Assembly: GCA_032124015.1 (NCBI GenBank)
Contig: JAQBEH010000124.1
Coordinates: 42,415 to 106,414 of the forward strand
Origin: DASRJG01 sp032124015
GTDB lineage: Bacteria > Acidobacteriota > Polarisedimenticolia > Polarisedimenticolales > DASRJG01
Direction: 5' to 3'
DNA length: 64,000 bases
The notes below the pieces were generated by a model, which worked only from the letters and a program-made list of their open reading frames with translations, did not search any database and was not told where the DNA came from. Both the position numbers and the translations under genes were made by a program. Shown piece after piece: positions 1-11,129 of the stretch (within the stretch, counting starts at the first letter, position 1; each line of letters starts with the position of its first letter).

Positions 1-622
1 CGAGCCGCACCGGCTCCCTTGCGTCCTTTAGAGCCGGCTCGGAGGCGCCGGGTCCTTCCAGGAAGAACGCTCGCGCCGCCGCGAGGAGGGGCCGAAGCCG
101 GTGGTCGGCAATGGCGCAGTCTTTCACGTCGACGAGTTCGGACGGCCGGCCCGTCCGGTAAAATCCCAGGACGGAGCGACCGGCCTGGTCCCGACCGAAG
201 CTCAGTTCGATCTTGTTCCGATACGCAAGTTCGGTCGGGGCCGCGACGACCTCGTCGACCTGGAGATTCGGGGGCAAACGGCCGATGCGCTGGAGCGCGT
301 CGACGAGGAATTGTCTCTTCGCACCTCGCTGGGAAGCCTCATCGACCACCATCAGCGGGCAGCCGCCGCACTCGCTCTGAATCAGGCAGGGCGTCGCCCG
401 CCGGGAGCGGGATGGCCGCTCAAGCGAGTGAGCGACCGCCTCAACGAAGCGCCCATGGTCTTTCATGACCCGGGCGTTGACCGCGTCGCCGGGGACCGCT
501 CCCGCGACCATCCAAACCCGTCCTTCCACCCGGCCGAGGCCCCGGCCCCCAGCGGCCCAGGTTTGGATCTCGACTCGAGTTACCCCATCAGGTGGGGGCC
601 TATTCATGGAGGGACTCGACAT
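1..622 (-). CDS. rlmD: TRAM-domain 23S rRNA (uracil-5)-methyltransferase, RumA/RlmD-like, partial
   Basis: This is the N-terminal 207 codons of a gene running off the left edge. It has an N-terminal TRAM-like beta-barrel region (about residues 15-70). The four cysteines of the RumA-type [4Fe-4S] cluster follow: C79, C85 and C88 in the motif PCLIQSECGGCPL, and C169 in VKDCAI. The family makes 5-methyluridine in 23S rRNA using S-adenosylmethionine; the Rossmann catalytic half lies outside the window. The start at 622 has an AGGA SD about 9 bases upstream, while the in-frame ATG at 607 has none. TRAM plus Fe-S argues for RlmD rather than TrmA or RlmC, but without the C-terminus the paralogue is not certain. 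Confidence 0.85.
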   Translation of the reverse strand, partial: MSSPSMNRPPPDGVTRVEIQTWAAGGRGLGRVEGRVWMVAGAVPGDAVNARVMKDHGRFVEAVAHSLERPSRSRRATPCLIQSECGGCPLMVVDEASQRGAKRQFLVDALQRIGRLPPNLQVDEVVAAPTELAYRNKIELSFGRDQAGRSVLGFYRTGRPSELVDVKDCAIADHRLRPLLAAARAFFLEGPGASEPALKDAREPVRL

Positions 623-1109
623 CTTGTATTTTCCTGTTGACATGGGTCCGCACACCGGGGTAGGGTCTGCTTGCGTTCGGCACGGCTGTCTTGAATGGGG
701 TTTTCGATGAAAGCGTCTTCGGGCGTTGCTCGCTCTCCCCGGCGGAGGGTCATCCCCAATCGACTCAACCCGCCAACATCCACTTTCCGGCCCGTCTTCA
801 AACTGCGCCGGGAGGTCGGTCAATGTGTACCCACCCTGGTATCTCGACCCGTGCCTGGGAATCCCGATACCGGGGAGAGCGAACAGCGTCCGACGGAGTC
901 TACACCCACAGTCCCACGATTCAGCCCCGGAAAAGTTGTCGTGAGTCCTCTTGATGACCTTTACGATCGCGCCGACTGAGCGTACATAGTGGCCGGTCCC
1001 TGGGTTCTAGGGGGAGGCCAGGCGACCTCTTGGGGCCGCGAGGTGTCGGCGAACCGGGGGGTTAATCGTCGACATCGCGCGGCTCCGTTCTTCGCCCCCA
1101 TCCCACCTG
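623..1109. other. Gene-poor stretch between rlmD and aroC
   Basis: About 490 bases lie between the divergent start of the methyltransferase and the end of aroC. The only candidate gene is a rightward frame at 695-979, listed separately. A TTGACA hexamer at 637-642, followed 18 bases later by TAGGGT (661-666), could be a sigma-70-like promoter for it. No RNA gene or convincing terminator was recognised in the remainder. Confidence 0.4.
695..979 (+). CDS. Hypothetical 94-residue protein, doubtful
   Basis: An open frame of 94 codons fills part of the gap before aroC. The product is rich in Arg, Pro and Ser with an acidic tail (DDLYDRAD). It has no membrane segment or recognisable motif. Third-position GC is clearly lower than in the neighbouring genes, which argues against strong coding selection. 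It is a single-frame ORF, not the antisense shadow of another gene, and a possible promoter lies 30-60 bases upstream. No SD is obvious. It may be a small gene, a remnant or chance. Confidence 0.25.
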   Translation: MGFSMKASSGVARSPRRRVIPNRLNPPTSTFRPVFKLRREVGQCVPTLVSRPVPGNPDTGESEQRPTESTPTVPRFSPGKVVVSPLDDLYDRAD

Positions 1110-2285
1110 TCAGTACTCGCCAAGACTCCGGACGAAGGCGTACAGGTTTGTCCGCGTCTCCCGCAACGAGTCACCACCGAACTTCTCGAGCATCGCGTCC
1201 GCAAGAACGAGCGCGGCCATGGCCTCGCCGACGACGCCCGCAGCCACGATAGGCACCGTGTCCGTACGCTCGACGCCGGCCACCGACGGTTCCTTCGTGA
1301 CGAGATCAACCGACGGAAGCGGCTCGGGGAGCGTCGCGAGCGGCTTGAGGTAGGCACGCAGGCGGACGACCTCGCCGTTGGTCATCCCCCCCTCGATGCC
1401 GCCGGCGCGGTTCGTGGGACGCGTGAACCGCCGTGCGGACTTGTCGTAACCGATCGGGTCATGGGCCTCACGGCCACCGCCCGCGGCAACGTCAACCCCG
1501 TCACCGATCGCCACTCCCTTCACCGCCTGGATCGATAGCATCGCCGCACCGAGCCGTGCGTCGAGTCTCTTGTCCCAGTGCACGTGGCTCCCGACCCCCG
1601 GGGGCATCCCGCGCGCAATCACTTCAAAACTGCCCCCGACCGAGTCCGCGCGACGCCGGGCCTCATCCACGGCCGCGATCATCGCGGCAACGGTCGCCGC
1701 GCCGGGAGACCGCATCGGCGCATCGTCGGGGAGCGCCAACAGAGCCTCGATGTCGTCACCTTCGTCATTCGGGGCCACGACCCCGCCCACCGCGACCGTG
1801 CGACTGGTCACCACGACGCCCAGCTCCGAAAGAAACGACTTTGCGAGCGCCCCTGCGGCGGTTCGCGCGGCCGTCTCCCGAGCGCTTGCGCGCTCGAGGA
1901 TGTCGCGCGCATCGTGCGTCCCGAACTTCAGGGCGCCGGCGAGATCCGCGTGCCCCGGACGAGGTCGCGTCACGGCGCGTGCGGCGTCTTCGACCGGGCG
2001 CGAACCCTGGGGGTCCATCGCCTCTTTCCAGTTGGCAAAGTCGCGGTTCCGGATCAGCAGCGCGACCGGCGAACCGAGCGTCAGCCCGAACCGGACGCCG
2101 CCCAGGATCTCGACCTCGTCGGATTCGATCCTCATGCGACCGCCGCGGCCGTGGCCGCCCATGCGCCGCCTCAATTCGCGGTCGATCGTCGCTTTGACGA
2201 CCGGCACACCTGCGGGGAGCCCCTCGACGATCGTCGTCAACGCGGGTCCGTGTGACTCGCCAGCCGTGAGGAAACGGAGGGCCAT
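1110..2285 (-). CDS. aroC: Chorismate synthase
   Basis: The 391-residue enzyme converts 5-enolpyruvylshikimate 3-phosphate to chorismate, the last shikimate-pathway step, using reduced FMN. The N-terminus MALRFLTAGESHGPAL is the family signature, and length matches the usual 360-400. The central GVRFGLTLGSPVALLI region and C-terminal basic segment are typical. The frame is open further upstream, but the GESHG motif sits about ten residues after the chosen ATG, so 2285 is the right start. No SD precedes it. An extended -10 box TGCTACCTT (minus strand, 2295-2303) ends 9 bases before the ATG, suggesting a nearly leaderless mRNA. aroB, another shikimate gene, lies at 39.6 kb. Confidence 0.95.
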   Translation of the reverse strand: MALRFLTAGESHGPALTTIVEGLPAGVPVVKATIDRELRRRMGGHGRGGRMRIESDEVEILGGVRFGLTLGSPVALLIRNRDFANWKEAMDPQGSRPVEDAARAVTRPRPGHADLAGALKFGTHDARDILERASARETAARTAAGALAKSFLSELGVVVTSRTVAVGGVVAPNDEGDDIEALLALPDDAPMRSPGAATVAAMIAAVDEARRRADSVGGSFEVIARGMPPGVGSHVHWDKRLDARLGAAMLSIQAVKGVAIGDGVDVAAGGGREAHDPIGYDKSARRFTRPTNRAGGIEGGMTNGEVVRLRAYLKPLATLPEPLPSVDLVTKEPSVAGVERTDTVPIVAAGVVGEAMAALVLADAMLEKFGGDSLRETRTNLYAFVRSLGEY

Positions 2286-2294
2286 GGGACCGCG

Positions 2295-2327
2295 AAGGTA
2301 GCAGAAGACCGGCCGTCGTCCTATCGT
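2295..2327. promoter_or_regulatory. Back-to-back -10 boxes between aroC and nnr
   Basis: On the minus strand the extended -10 TGCTACCTT occupies 2295-2303, ending 9 bases before the aroC ATG. On the plus strand TATCGT (2322-2327) ends 9 bases before the nnr ATG. Neither gene has an SD. The identical spacing suggests both transcripts start within a few bases of the start codon. Recognisable -35 boxes are weak. Confidence 0.45.
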
Positions 2328-2336
2328 CCCGTCGTC

Positions 2337-3932
2337 ATGGAGATCCTGACGGCCGAAAAAATGAGGCGGGTCGATGCCCGGGCGATCGGGGAACACGGGA
2401 TCCCCGGTCTCGTCCTGATGGAATCGGCCGGACGCGGTGTCGCGGAGGCGCTCGCCGAAGAGATTCCGGACCTGGTGTCCCGGCAGGTCGTTGTTTTCTG
2501 CGGCAAGGGGAACAACGGCGGCGACGGGCTGGTCGCCTCCCGGTATCTGAGGCGTCTGGGCGCTTCGGTGCGTGTCCTCCTGCTGGCACGAGGCGCCGAC
2601 CTCGTGGGGGATGCGGCGGCCAGCCTGGCCCGCGCCCGAGAGGAAGGGCTCGGGGTCGAGGAGTTTGGAGGCGAAGGGGCCTGGCCACCAACCCCTCTCG
2701 ACCTCGACCGGGAGACGATCGTGGTCGATGCCCTTCTCGGCACCGGTGTCACCGGCGGGGCTCGCGGACTCATCGCACGGGCGATCGATACGATCAACGC
2801 CTCCCCTGCCACCATCGTCGCGATCGATCTACCCTCGGGGGCCGATGCAGATTCCGGGAGGCTCGCCGGTCCCACCGTACGCGCCCATCGGACGTTGACT
2901 CTCTGCCGCCCCAAGCCCTGCCTCGTTCTGGAGCCGGCCGCGTCTCACGCGGGACCTTGGCGCGTCCTCGACATCGGCATTCCCGAAGAGGCGGTCGCCA
3001 CGGAGGGCGCCGACCTCGATTGGCTCGACGCCGACGCCGCGACGCGCCTCATGCCGCTCCGCCCACGCGACGCGCACAAGGGGACGATGGGGCACCTGCT
3101 CGCTGTGGCGGGGTCGCGCGGGAAGTCCGGCGCCGCCGTGATCCTCGCGCGCGCCGCGCTCCGGTCCGGGGTCGGCCTCGTCACCGTTGCAACGCCCCGC
3201 GGCATCCAGCCGATCGTCGCCGCCGCGCAATCCGAGATCATGACGGAGCCCCTCGTGGAGACCCGAACCGGCGGGCTGGGCCTCGCCGCCGCGGTCACCG
3301 CGCTCGATCTGCTCGCAACGCGCGACGCGCTGGCGCTCGGCCCTGGGCTGGGGACCGAGAGCGGAACGCGGGCTGTTGTGATCGCGGTGCTCGGGAGGCG
3401 AGCCGTCCCCGCGGTGCTGGATGCCGACGGTCTCAACGCGTTTGGCGCCGATCGGCGTCCCCATGTCGGCCTGCGCGCAGGACACCAACCGTTGGTGCTC
3501 ACCCCGCACCCCGGCGAAGCCGCTCGCCTTCTCGGGACGAGCGTTGCCGCCGTCCAATCCGACCGCCTGCATAGCGCACGGAGCTTGGCGCGAGAAACCG
3601 CGTCGGTCGTCGTGCTCAAGGGGCGATACAGCGTCGTCGCCCAAACCGACGGCCACGCATCGTTCAACGCCAGCGGCAACGCCGGGATGGCGAGCGGCGG
3701 GATGGGCGACGCCTTGACCGGAATCGTGGGGGCGCTTCTGGCGAGGGGACTTTCGGGGTTCGACGCGGCGCGTTTGGGGACGTACGTTCATGGTGCCGCG
3801 GGGGACCTCGTGGCGGCGCGCTCCGGGGAAGACGGCCTGATCGCCGGCGACCTGATCGATGCGCTGCCTGACGCGTGGCGGGCGTTGGTGGAGCTTCGGG
3901 GAGGGGCGCGACGGTGGACACACGGGGCATAA
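2337..3932 (+). CDS. nnr: Bifunctional NAD(P)HX epimerase / ADP-dependent NAD(P)HX dehydratase
   Basis: A 531-residue metabolite-repair enzyme that epimerises and dehydrates NADHX and NADPHX hydrates back to usable cofactors. The N-terminal YjeF_N epimerase half (about 1-220) carries GKGNNGGDG, the nucleotide-binding loop, and the acidic motif VVDALLGTGV. The C-terminal ribokinase-like half (about 230-515) carries KGTMGHLLAVAGS, the ADP-site HPGEAARLL and the catalytic GNAGMASGGMGDALTGI segment. Length fits the fused E. coli YjeF type. The stop overlaps the start of tsaE, a frequent neighbour, so the pair is probably co-transcribed. The start follows MEILTAEKMRRVD, typical of the family. Confidence 0.95.
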   Translation: MEILTAEKMRRVDARAIGEHGIPGLVLMESAGRGVAEALAEEIPDLVSRQVVVFCGKGNNGGDGLVASRYLRRLGASVRVLLLARGADLVGDAAASLARAREEGLGVEEFGGEGAWPPTPLDLDRETIVVDALLGTGVTGGARGLIARAIDTINASPATIVAIDLPSGADADSGRLAGPTVRAHRTLTLCRPKPCLVLEPAASHAGPWRVLDIGIPEEAVATEGADLDWLDADAATRLMPLRPRDAHKGTMGHLLAVAGSRGKSGAAVILARAALRSGVGLVTVATPRGIQPIVAAAQSEIMTEPLVETRTGGLGLAAAVTALDLLATRDALALGPGLGTESGTRAVVIAVLGRRAVPAVLDADGLNAFGADRRPHVGLRAGHQPLVLTPHPGEAARLLGTSVAAVQSDRLHSARSLARETASVVVLKGRYSVVAQTDGHASFNASGNAGMASGGMGDALTGIVGALLARGLSGFDAARLGTYVHGAAGDLVAARSGEDGLIAGDLIDALPDAWRALVELRGGARRWTHGA

Positions 3933-4441
3933 AGGTCAAGGCCAACAGTGCGGCAACGCCGGGTGCGGCGGCCTCCCCTGGCCCGCGGACGGTCTTTTCG
4001 TTGAGTGAAGAGGAAACGGTCGACCTCGGCCGCGGGCTCGGCCGTGCGCTCAAAGGCGGGGAACTTCTTCTGCTCCAAGGCGACCTCGGATACGGAAAGA
4101 CGGTGTTTGTTCGCGGGGTCGCCTCGGCGCTGGGCATTCTCCCGGAGGAGGTTTCCTCCCCCTCGTACACCCTCGTACACGAGTACAAGGGCGGGCGCGT
4201 TCCCCTCTTCCACCTCGATTTGTATCGGCTCGACACCCCGGAGGAGGAGGTCGGGGCGCTCGGCATCGAGGACATTCTTTCAGCGGGAGGAGTGGTTCTC
4301 GTCGAGTGGGGTGAGAAGCTACCGCCGTTTCTCCGACGCGGGGCAACGACCATCCGATTTCACGACGTCGGGGAGGGCTCGCGGCGAATCGAGATTCTCG
4401 CGGAGTCGGCGACTCCGGCCAAGCCGCGCGGAGACGCCTAG
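3914..4441 (+). CDS. tsaE: tRNA t6A37 biosynthesis ATPase TsaE
   Basis: About 175 residues. TsaE is the P-loop ATPase that works with TsaB and TsaD to put threonylcarbamoyl on A37 of ANN-decoding tRNAs. The Walker A loop is GDLGYGKTVFVRG, the SSPSYTLVHEY motif and FHLDLYRL (Walker B region) follow, and VEWGEKL is the family's C-terminal signature. The frame is open back to a GTG at 3875, but the GTG at 3914 follows a purine-rich GGGGAGGGG SD and overlaps the nnr stop by only 19 bases, so it is preferred. The N-terminal 30 residues are extra and low complexity. It faces guaB tail to tail with 24 bases between. Confidence 0.92.
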   Translation: MDTRGIKVKANSAATPGAAASPGPRTVFSLSEEETVDLGRGLGRALKGGELLLLQGDLGYGKTVFVRGVASALGILPEEVSSPSYTLVHEYKGGRVPLFHLDLYRLDTPEEEVGALGIEDILSAGGVVLVEWGEKLPPFLRRGATTIRFHDVGEGSRRIEILAESATPAKPRGDA

Positions 4442-4465
4442 CCCCAAACGTGGTCGGCGAGCGCT

Positions 4466-5929
4466 TCAGTCCAGTCGGTAGTTCGGGGCTTCTTTCGTGA
4501 TGATCACGTCGTGCGCATGAGACTCGCGCAGTCCCGCCGCCGTAATTCGAACGAACCGGGCGTCGCGCCGCAGGGACTCGACATCGCGGCACCCGGTATA
4601 CCCCATTCCCGCACGCAGGCCGCCGACCAACTGGCCGATGAGGGCGGACAGGGGCCCCTTGTAGGGCACGCGCCCCTCGATGCCCTCGGGGACGAGCTTC
4701 CGTTCGTCGAATTCGTCTTGGAAATACCGGTCCGACGAGCCGCGTTTCATCGCGCCCAGACTTCCCATCCCACGGTATTCCTTGAACGTCCGACCTTGAT
4801 AAAGAACAGTCTCGCCGGGCGACTCCTCGGTTCCGGCAAAGAGGCTTCCGATCATCACCGCGTTGGCTCCCGCGGCCAGGGCTTTGACGACGTCCCCCGA
4901 GAACTTGATCCCACCGTCGGCGATCAAGGGCACGCCGGCGGCATCGCACAGCGGAGCGGCCGCCCCGATCGCGGTAATTTGCGGCACCCCCGCCCCCGTG
5001 ACGATTCGCGTGGTGCAGATGCTGCCGGGGCCGACACCGACCTTCACGGCATCGACACCGCGCTCGATGAGGGCCTTCGCCCCCGCCTCGGTCGCGACGT
5101 TGCCCCCGACAAGCTGGAGATCGGGGTACTTCTCGCGCAGCGCGCCGATGATCTGGAGCACGCCTTCGCTGTGTCCGTGCGCGGTGTCGACGACCAGGAG
5201 GTCGACACGCGCGTCCACGAGAGCCGCCGCCCTTTCGAGCGTGTCCTTCGCGATGCCGAGCGCGGCACCGACACGGAGGCGTCCCAGCTCGTCCTTGCAG
5301 GCGAACGGGTATTTGATCTGCTTTTGGATGTCTTTGACCGTGATGAGTCCGACCACGCGGAACTGGGCGTCGACGACGGGGAGCTTCTCGATACGGTGCT
5401 TGTGCAACAGTTCCTTCGCCTGCTCGAGCGTCGTCCCCTTCGGCACCGTGACCAGGTTCTCGGAAGTCATCAGCTCGCGAATCGGGAGATCTTCTTGGGT
5501 GCAAAAACGGAGGTCGCGGTTGGTCAGGATGCCGACGAGTTTGCCCGCCTTGTCGACGACAGGTAGCCCCGAAATCCGATACCGGTTCATCGCCTCTAGG
5601 GCCTCGTAGACCTTCTGATCCGGTGTCATCGTGACCGGGTCCACGATCATCCCGGACTCGGAGCGCTTGACCTTGTCGATCTCGCCGGCCTGTTCGGCGA
5701 TGGGTAGGTTCTTGTGGATGATCCCGATCCCGCCTTCTTGCGCGAGCGCCACGGCAAGCCGCGACTCGGTGACGGTGTCCATCGCCGAGGAGACGAGAGG
5801 AATGTTGAGCGTGATCTTCCGCGTCAGGCGGGTCTTGGTATCGACGTGGGCCGGGAGAATGCGCGAGTGCGCTGGAACGAGCAGGACATCGTCAAAGGTG
5901 AGGGCCTCGGGGACCGGGAATTCCAGCAT
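4466..5929 (-). CDS. guaB: Inosine-5'-monophosphate dehydrogenase
   Basis: A 487-residue enzyme oxidising IMP to XMP with NAD, the committed step of GMP synthesis. The TIM barrel starts at LTFDDVLLVPAHS and contains the catalytic loop GPGSICTTRIV with its cysteine. A two-CBS Bateman module (about residues 95-210) is inserted. The mobile flap and the YRGMGSLGAM phosphate-binding segment are present. The open frame extends further upstream, but the ATG at 5929 has a GGAGG SD and gives the normal N-terminus. A very good extended -10, TGCTAGAAT (minus strand, 5952-5960), lies about 22 bases upstream. Monocistronic. Confidence 0.97.
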   Translation of the reverse strand: MLEFPVPEALTFDDVLLVPAHSRILPAHVDTKTRLTRKITLNIPLVSSAMDTVTESRLAVALAQEGGIGIIHKNLPIAEQAGEIDKVKRSESGMIVDPVTMTPDQKVYEALEAMNRYRISGLPVVDKAGKLVGILTNRDLRFCTQEDLPIRELMTSENLVTVPKGTTLEQAKELLHKHRIEKLPVVDAQFRVVGLITVKDIQKQIKYPFACKDELGRLRVGAALGIAKDTLERAAALVDARVDLLVVDTAHGHSEGVLQIIGALREKYPDLQLVGGNVATEAGAKALIERGVDAVKVGVGPGSICTTRIVTGAGVPQITAIGAAAPLCDAAGVPLIADGGIKFSGDVVKALAAGANAVMIGSLFAGTEESPGETVLYQGRTFKEYRGMGSLGAMKRGSSDRYFQDEFDERKLVPEGIEGRVPYKGPLSALIGQLVGGLRAGMGYTGCRDVESLRRDARFVRITAAGLRESHAHDVIITKEAPNYRLD

Positions 5930-5951
5930 CGAACCTCCGCGTTCCCGGGCC

Positions 5952-5960
5952 ATTCTAGCA
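5952..5960 (-). promoter_or_regulatory. Extended -10 box of guaB
   Basis: Read on the minus strand the sequence is TGCTAGAAT, an extended -10 (TGn plus TAGAAT), about 22 bases before the guaB ATG. It matches the TGCTAnnnT pattern seen in front of several other genes in this window. No clear -35 box is visible, as is common for extended -10 promoters. Confidence 0.6.
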
Positions 5961-5982
5961 GGGCGCCAAAACGCGGAGGCGA

Positions 5983-6936
5983 TCAGGCTCGCTTCGCCCC
6001 GCAACCGGGGCAGAATTTGGCGCCTTCCGGAACCTTGCCGCCACAGTTCGTGCAAAACGTGCCGGTCCCGCCTGCCGCCGCCCCTCCCGAAGCGGGCGCC
6101 ATCGAATCCTTGATCATCCCGGCGACGGTCATGCCGATACCCGCGCCCACGCCGAGGCCGATTCCGGCGGAGGCACCGCCGTCGCCCGAGGGATTTTTCG
6201 CCGCATCCCCCATGGCCTGCGCAGCCTTGAACTTGAGATACGTGTTCTGATCGCCAACGGCCGCCATTCCGCTGCGCTCGTCGATGACTTTCTGGACCTC
6301 TTCCGGCGGGGTGATCGCTCCCACGAAGAAATCGGTCATCTCGAGACCGTACTTGGAGAAATCCCCGGCGACGCGGCCTTTCAGAGCCTCTGCCATCTCG
6401 TCATAGTGCTGCGGCAGATCGAAGATCGTCTTGAGCGTCGTGCCGAGCACGTCGTTGAGCCGGGCGACGATCACATCCCTGAGATAACCCTCAATGGCGT
6501 CGGTCGTGTATCGCCCCTGGCTGCCGACGATCTGATTCACGAAAAGTTGCGGCTCGGTGACGCGGACCGCGAAGTTGCCGTTGGCGCGAAGGCGAACCAT
6601 CGCCAGTTCGGCATCCCGGAACACGACGGGTTCGCGCGTTCCCCACTTCATCCCCGTGAAGACCTTCTTCGCGACGTAGTAGACATCGGCGCGGAACGGC
6701 GAGCTCCCGCCGAACGGGAGACCGATGAGGCGTGTGAGGAGCGGGATGTTCCCCGTCGTGAGGGTGTGGCGTCCCGCGGCGAACGTATCCAGTGCCTTGC
6801 CGTCGCGAAAGAACACCGCCCACTGATTCTCGGAAACGACGAGTTGCGCGCCGAGCTTGATCTCTCCGCCGGCGGAAAAACGCCACACCATTTCTCGTCC
6901 GGAATCGTCCTTCCACTCGATGACTTCGATGGCCAT
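5983..6936 (-). CDS. SPFH-domain protein with C-terminal zinc ribbon (YdjI/virion-core-like)
   Basis: 317 residues. Residues about 20-225 form an SPFH/prohibitin-like domain of the bacterial type related to B. subtilis YdjI, which is linked to PspA-type envelope stress. A Gly/Ala-rich, moderately hydrophobic stretch (about 250-290) follows. The last 25 residues hold CTNCGGKVPEGAKFCPGCG, a two-knuckle zinc ribbon. No signal peptide. The coiled-coil-like gene at 6960-7460 lies 23 bases upstream in the same direction, so the two are probably one operon. The family is thought to form membrane-associated oligomers; the role here is inference. No PspA gene is present in the window. Confidence 0.75.
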   Translation of the reverse strand: MAIEVIEWKDDSGREMVWRFSAGGEIKLGAQLVVSENQWAVFFRDGKALDTFAAGRHTLTTGNIPLLTRLIGLPFGGSSPFRADVYYVAKKVFTGMKWGTREPVVFRDAELAMVRLRANGNFAVRVTEPQLFVNQIVGSQGRYTTDAIEGYLRDVIVARLNDVLGTTLKTIFDLPQHYDEMAEALKGRVAGDFSKYGLEMTDFFVGAITPPEEVQKVIDERSGMAAVGDQNTYLKFKAAQAMGDAAKNPSGDGGASAGIGLGVGAGIGMTVAGMIKDSMAPASGGAAAGGTGTFCTNCGGKVPEGAKFCPGCGAKRA

Positions 6937-6959
6937 GGGTCGTCCTCCCGAGGGTCGAT

Positions 6960-7460
6960 TTAGGTCGTGGGCTTTTCAAGGATCTCGCGTCGGCGCGCGA
7001 TCCTGAGGTCGAGTTGCTCCGCGGTATTCGTAAGAGCAACGAGCGTGGAACCGCCCGGGGCCGCCTCCGAGATCGAGCGAAGGGCGTCGGACAAAGCGAC
7101 GACGTCCGTCACGAGGGCGGCATCGTAGTCGCAGATTTGATCGAGTTCGGCCTCTCGGATCTTTAGTTGATCGAACACCCCGCTGAATCCGTAGTCCGCG
7201 TAACGAAGCGACGACGTTGACTTCTGGAGGATGCGGTCGAGGCGCCCGATCGCGTCGAGCGTGTTGAGCTGTCCGGCATCGGTCGCCGTGTTTCTTAAGG
7301 CCGTCAAGCCCGCCCGCCCCTCGTCGAGCCGCCCCGCGAGGAACTCCCGAATGCGGCGGTCGGTCTCACGCCGCCCCTCGCGCTCTCGGTAACCGGCGAC
7401 GCCCGGAATGTAGCTCGCAATCTTTTCGAGGAAGTTCTTCTCGGACACCGGCACCGTCAT
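6960..7460 (-). CDS. Uncharacterised alpha-helical protein paired with SPFH protein
   Basis: 166 residues, predicted soluble and almost wholly helical, with no signal peptide or membrane segment. The N-terminus (NFLEKIASYIPGVAGYREREGRRETDRRIREFL) is followed by a long amphipathic region. I do not recognise a named family with certainty, but small helical proteins often accompany YdjI-type SPFH genes. The ATG at 7460 has an AAGGGG SD 5 bases upstream; a GTG immediately before it is the alternative. The gene sits directly upstream of the SPFH gene and downstream of secA in the same orientation. The SPFH partner suggests a membrane-scaffold role, which is inference. Confidence 0.7.
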   Translation of the reverse strand: MTVPVSEKNFLEKIASYIPGVAGYREREGRRETDRRIREFLAGRLDEGRAGLTALRNTATDAGQLNTLDAIGRLDRILQKSTSSLRYADYGFSGVFDQLKIREAELDQICDYDAALVTDVVALSDALRSISEAAPGGSTLVALTNTAEQLDLRIARRREILEKPTT

Positions 7461-7510
7461 CACGTCCCCTTCCCGGCCGCGGTGGCCTCACGCTGGAGTA
7501 CGCACGCCGC

Positions 7511-10246
<2,736 letters not shown>

Positions 10247-10260
10247 GTGAACTTACTCTA

Positions 10261-10845
10261 TCAGACGGCCTCATCCGGCCCGAAGACGGCCGGACGGACG
10301 ATCCGTCGATGAAAAAGGGGAAACGCGAGAGGCACCGACAGGCGAAGCACGAGAAGATCGATCTTCGCAACCAGGCGGCCCAGCCCGGCTTTCCGCGCGG
10401 CGACGCCGGCCGCCGCCCAGAACAGGTCGTGCCACGCCAGGAACTGCGCGTACGTTCGCGCCGGACGGGGCTCGAGCGAACGCCAGACCCCGCGGCGCCG
10501 TAACGCCGTGACACGCGCGAGGACATCCCCGTGGGCGAGAAGCGGATCCAGGGTGTTGCTTCCGTCGCCGCGCGTGCGCAGGCCGGCCCGCCCGTCGCGC
10601 GAGACCGCTCGTCCCAGGCAACGATGAACGACCCAGTAATCGCTCTGCCGGTAGAGGAGAAGATCACCCCGCCCCGGTGCCGTCGCCAAAGGAACCGCGA
10701 GGACCGCGTCCCCGCCTCGCAGGTGCGGGACCATGCTCGTGTCACCTTGTGTGACGACGACGATCGCCGACCCGTGGGTGGACAGCACCAGGTGGAGGGC
10801 TTGGTCGCGCAACACGCCACTTGGCTGGGATGGAACAACCGGCAT
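10261..10845 (-). CDS. S24/S26-family peptidase (Ser-His, SipW/ER type)
   Basis: 194 residues. The motif QGDTSMVPHLRGGD holds the catalytic serine of signal-peptidase-like enzymes. VVHRCLG supplies a histidine where bacterial type I signal peptidases have lysine, and RTRGDGSNTLDP corresponds to the conserved GD-N/S-D box. This is the Ser-His arrangement of archaeal, ER and SipW enzymes. Unlike LepB there is no N-terminal membrane anchor; the C-terminus is moderately hydrophobic. Similar stand-alone peptidases occur with peptide-maturation loci, but no precursor gene is nearby. It sits immediately upstream of secA. The substrate is unknown. Confidence 0.75.
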   Translation of the reverse strand: MPVVPSQPSGVLRDQALHLVLSTHGSAIVVVTQGDTSMVPHLRGGDAVLAVPLATAPGRGDLLLYRQSDYWVVHRCLGRAVSRDGRAGLRTRGDGSNTLDPLLAHGDVLARVTALRRRGVWRSLEPRPARTYAQFLAWHDLFWAAAGVAARKAGLGRLVAKIDLLVLRLSVPLAFPLFHRRIVRPAVFGPDEAV

Positions 10846-10862
10846 GTCGAGGTGGGTCTAGT

Positions 10863-10921
10863 AAAAACTTGACCTCTCCCGGGCCTGCGGGGGGGGCGTT
10901 TCCATCAGGCCCGGAAGAGGT
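10863..10921 (-). terminator. Rho-independent terminator downstream of the acyl-CoA dehydrogenase gene
   Basis: A 16-bp inverted repeat (10872-10887 with 10906-10921, one mismatch, 18-base loop) is rich in G and C. Read leftward it is followed by CAAGTTTTTAC, a run of five T. That is the classical intrinsic terminator layout for transcripts arriving from the acyl-CoA dehydrogenase gene, whose stop is about 210 bases away. On the plus strand no T tract follows, so it works in one direction. Confidence 0.75.
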
Positions 10922-11129
10922 CTAACACTGACCAGGAGGAGGTCATGTGACACGAAGTATGTAAAGCAACCGGGATGCCAATCGGCGCTACGGAGAGAAT
11001 CGCCCCGCTTTTCGTGACTTTCCCGAAACGCCTCGGCGAAACGACGCTCGGGAGGCCGTTTCACGGACGTCAGGCTGACGTGGGATGACCATCGGGGCGC
11101 CGGAATGGCACCACGCGTCACGTCGGGGT

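Noticed and set aside
19..640. Rightward frames of 149 and 179 codons at the left edge
   Set aside because: They are antisense shadows of the partial RlmD-like gene, whose Fe-S cysteines and TRAM region are clear on the minus strand.
604..801. Leftward 65-codon frame near the RlmD-like start
   Set aside because: Overlaps the RlmD-like start out of frame, has no SD and poor codon bias.
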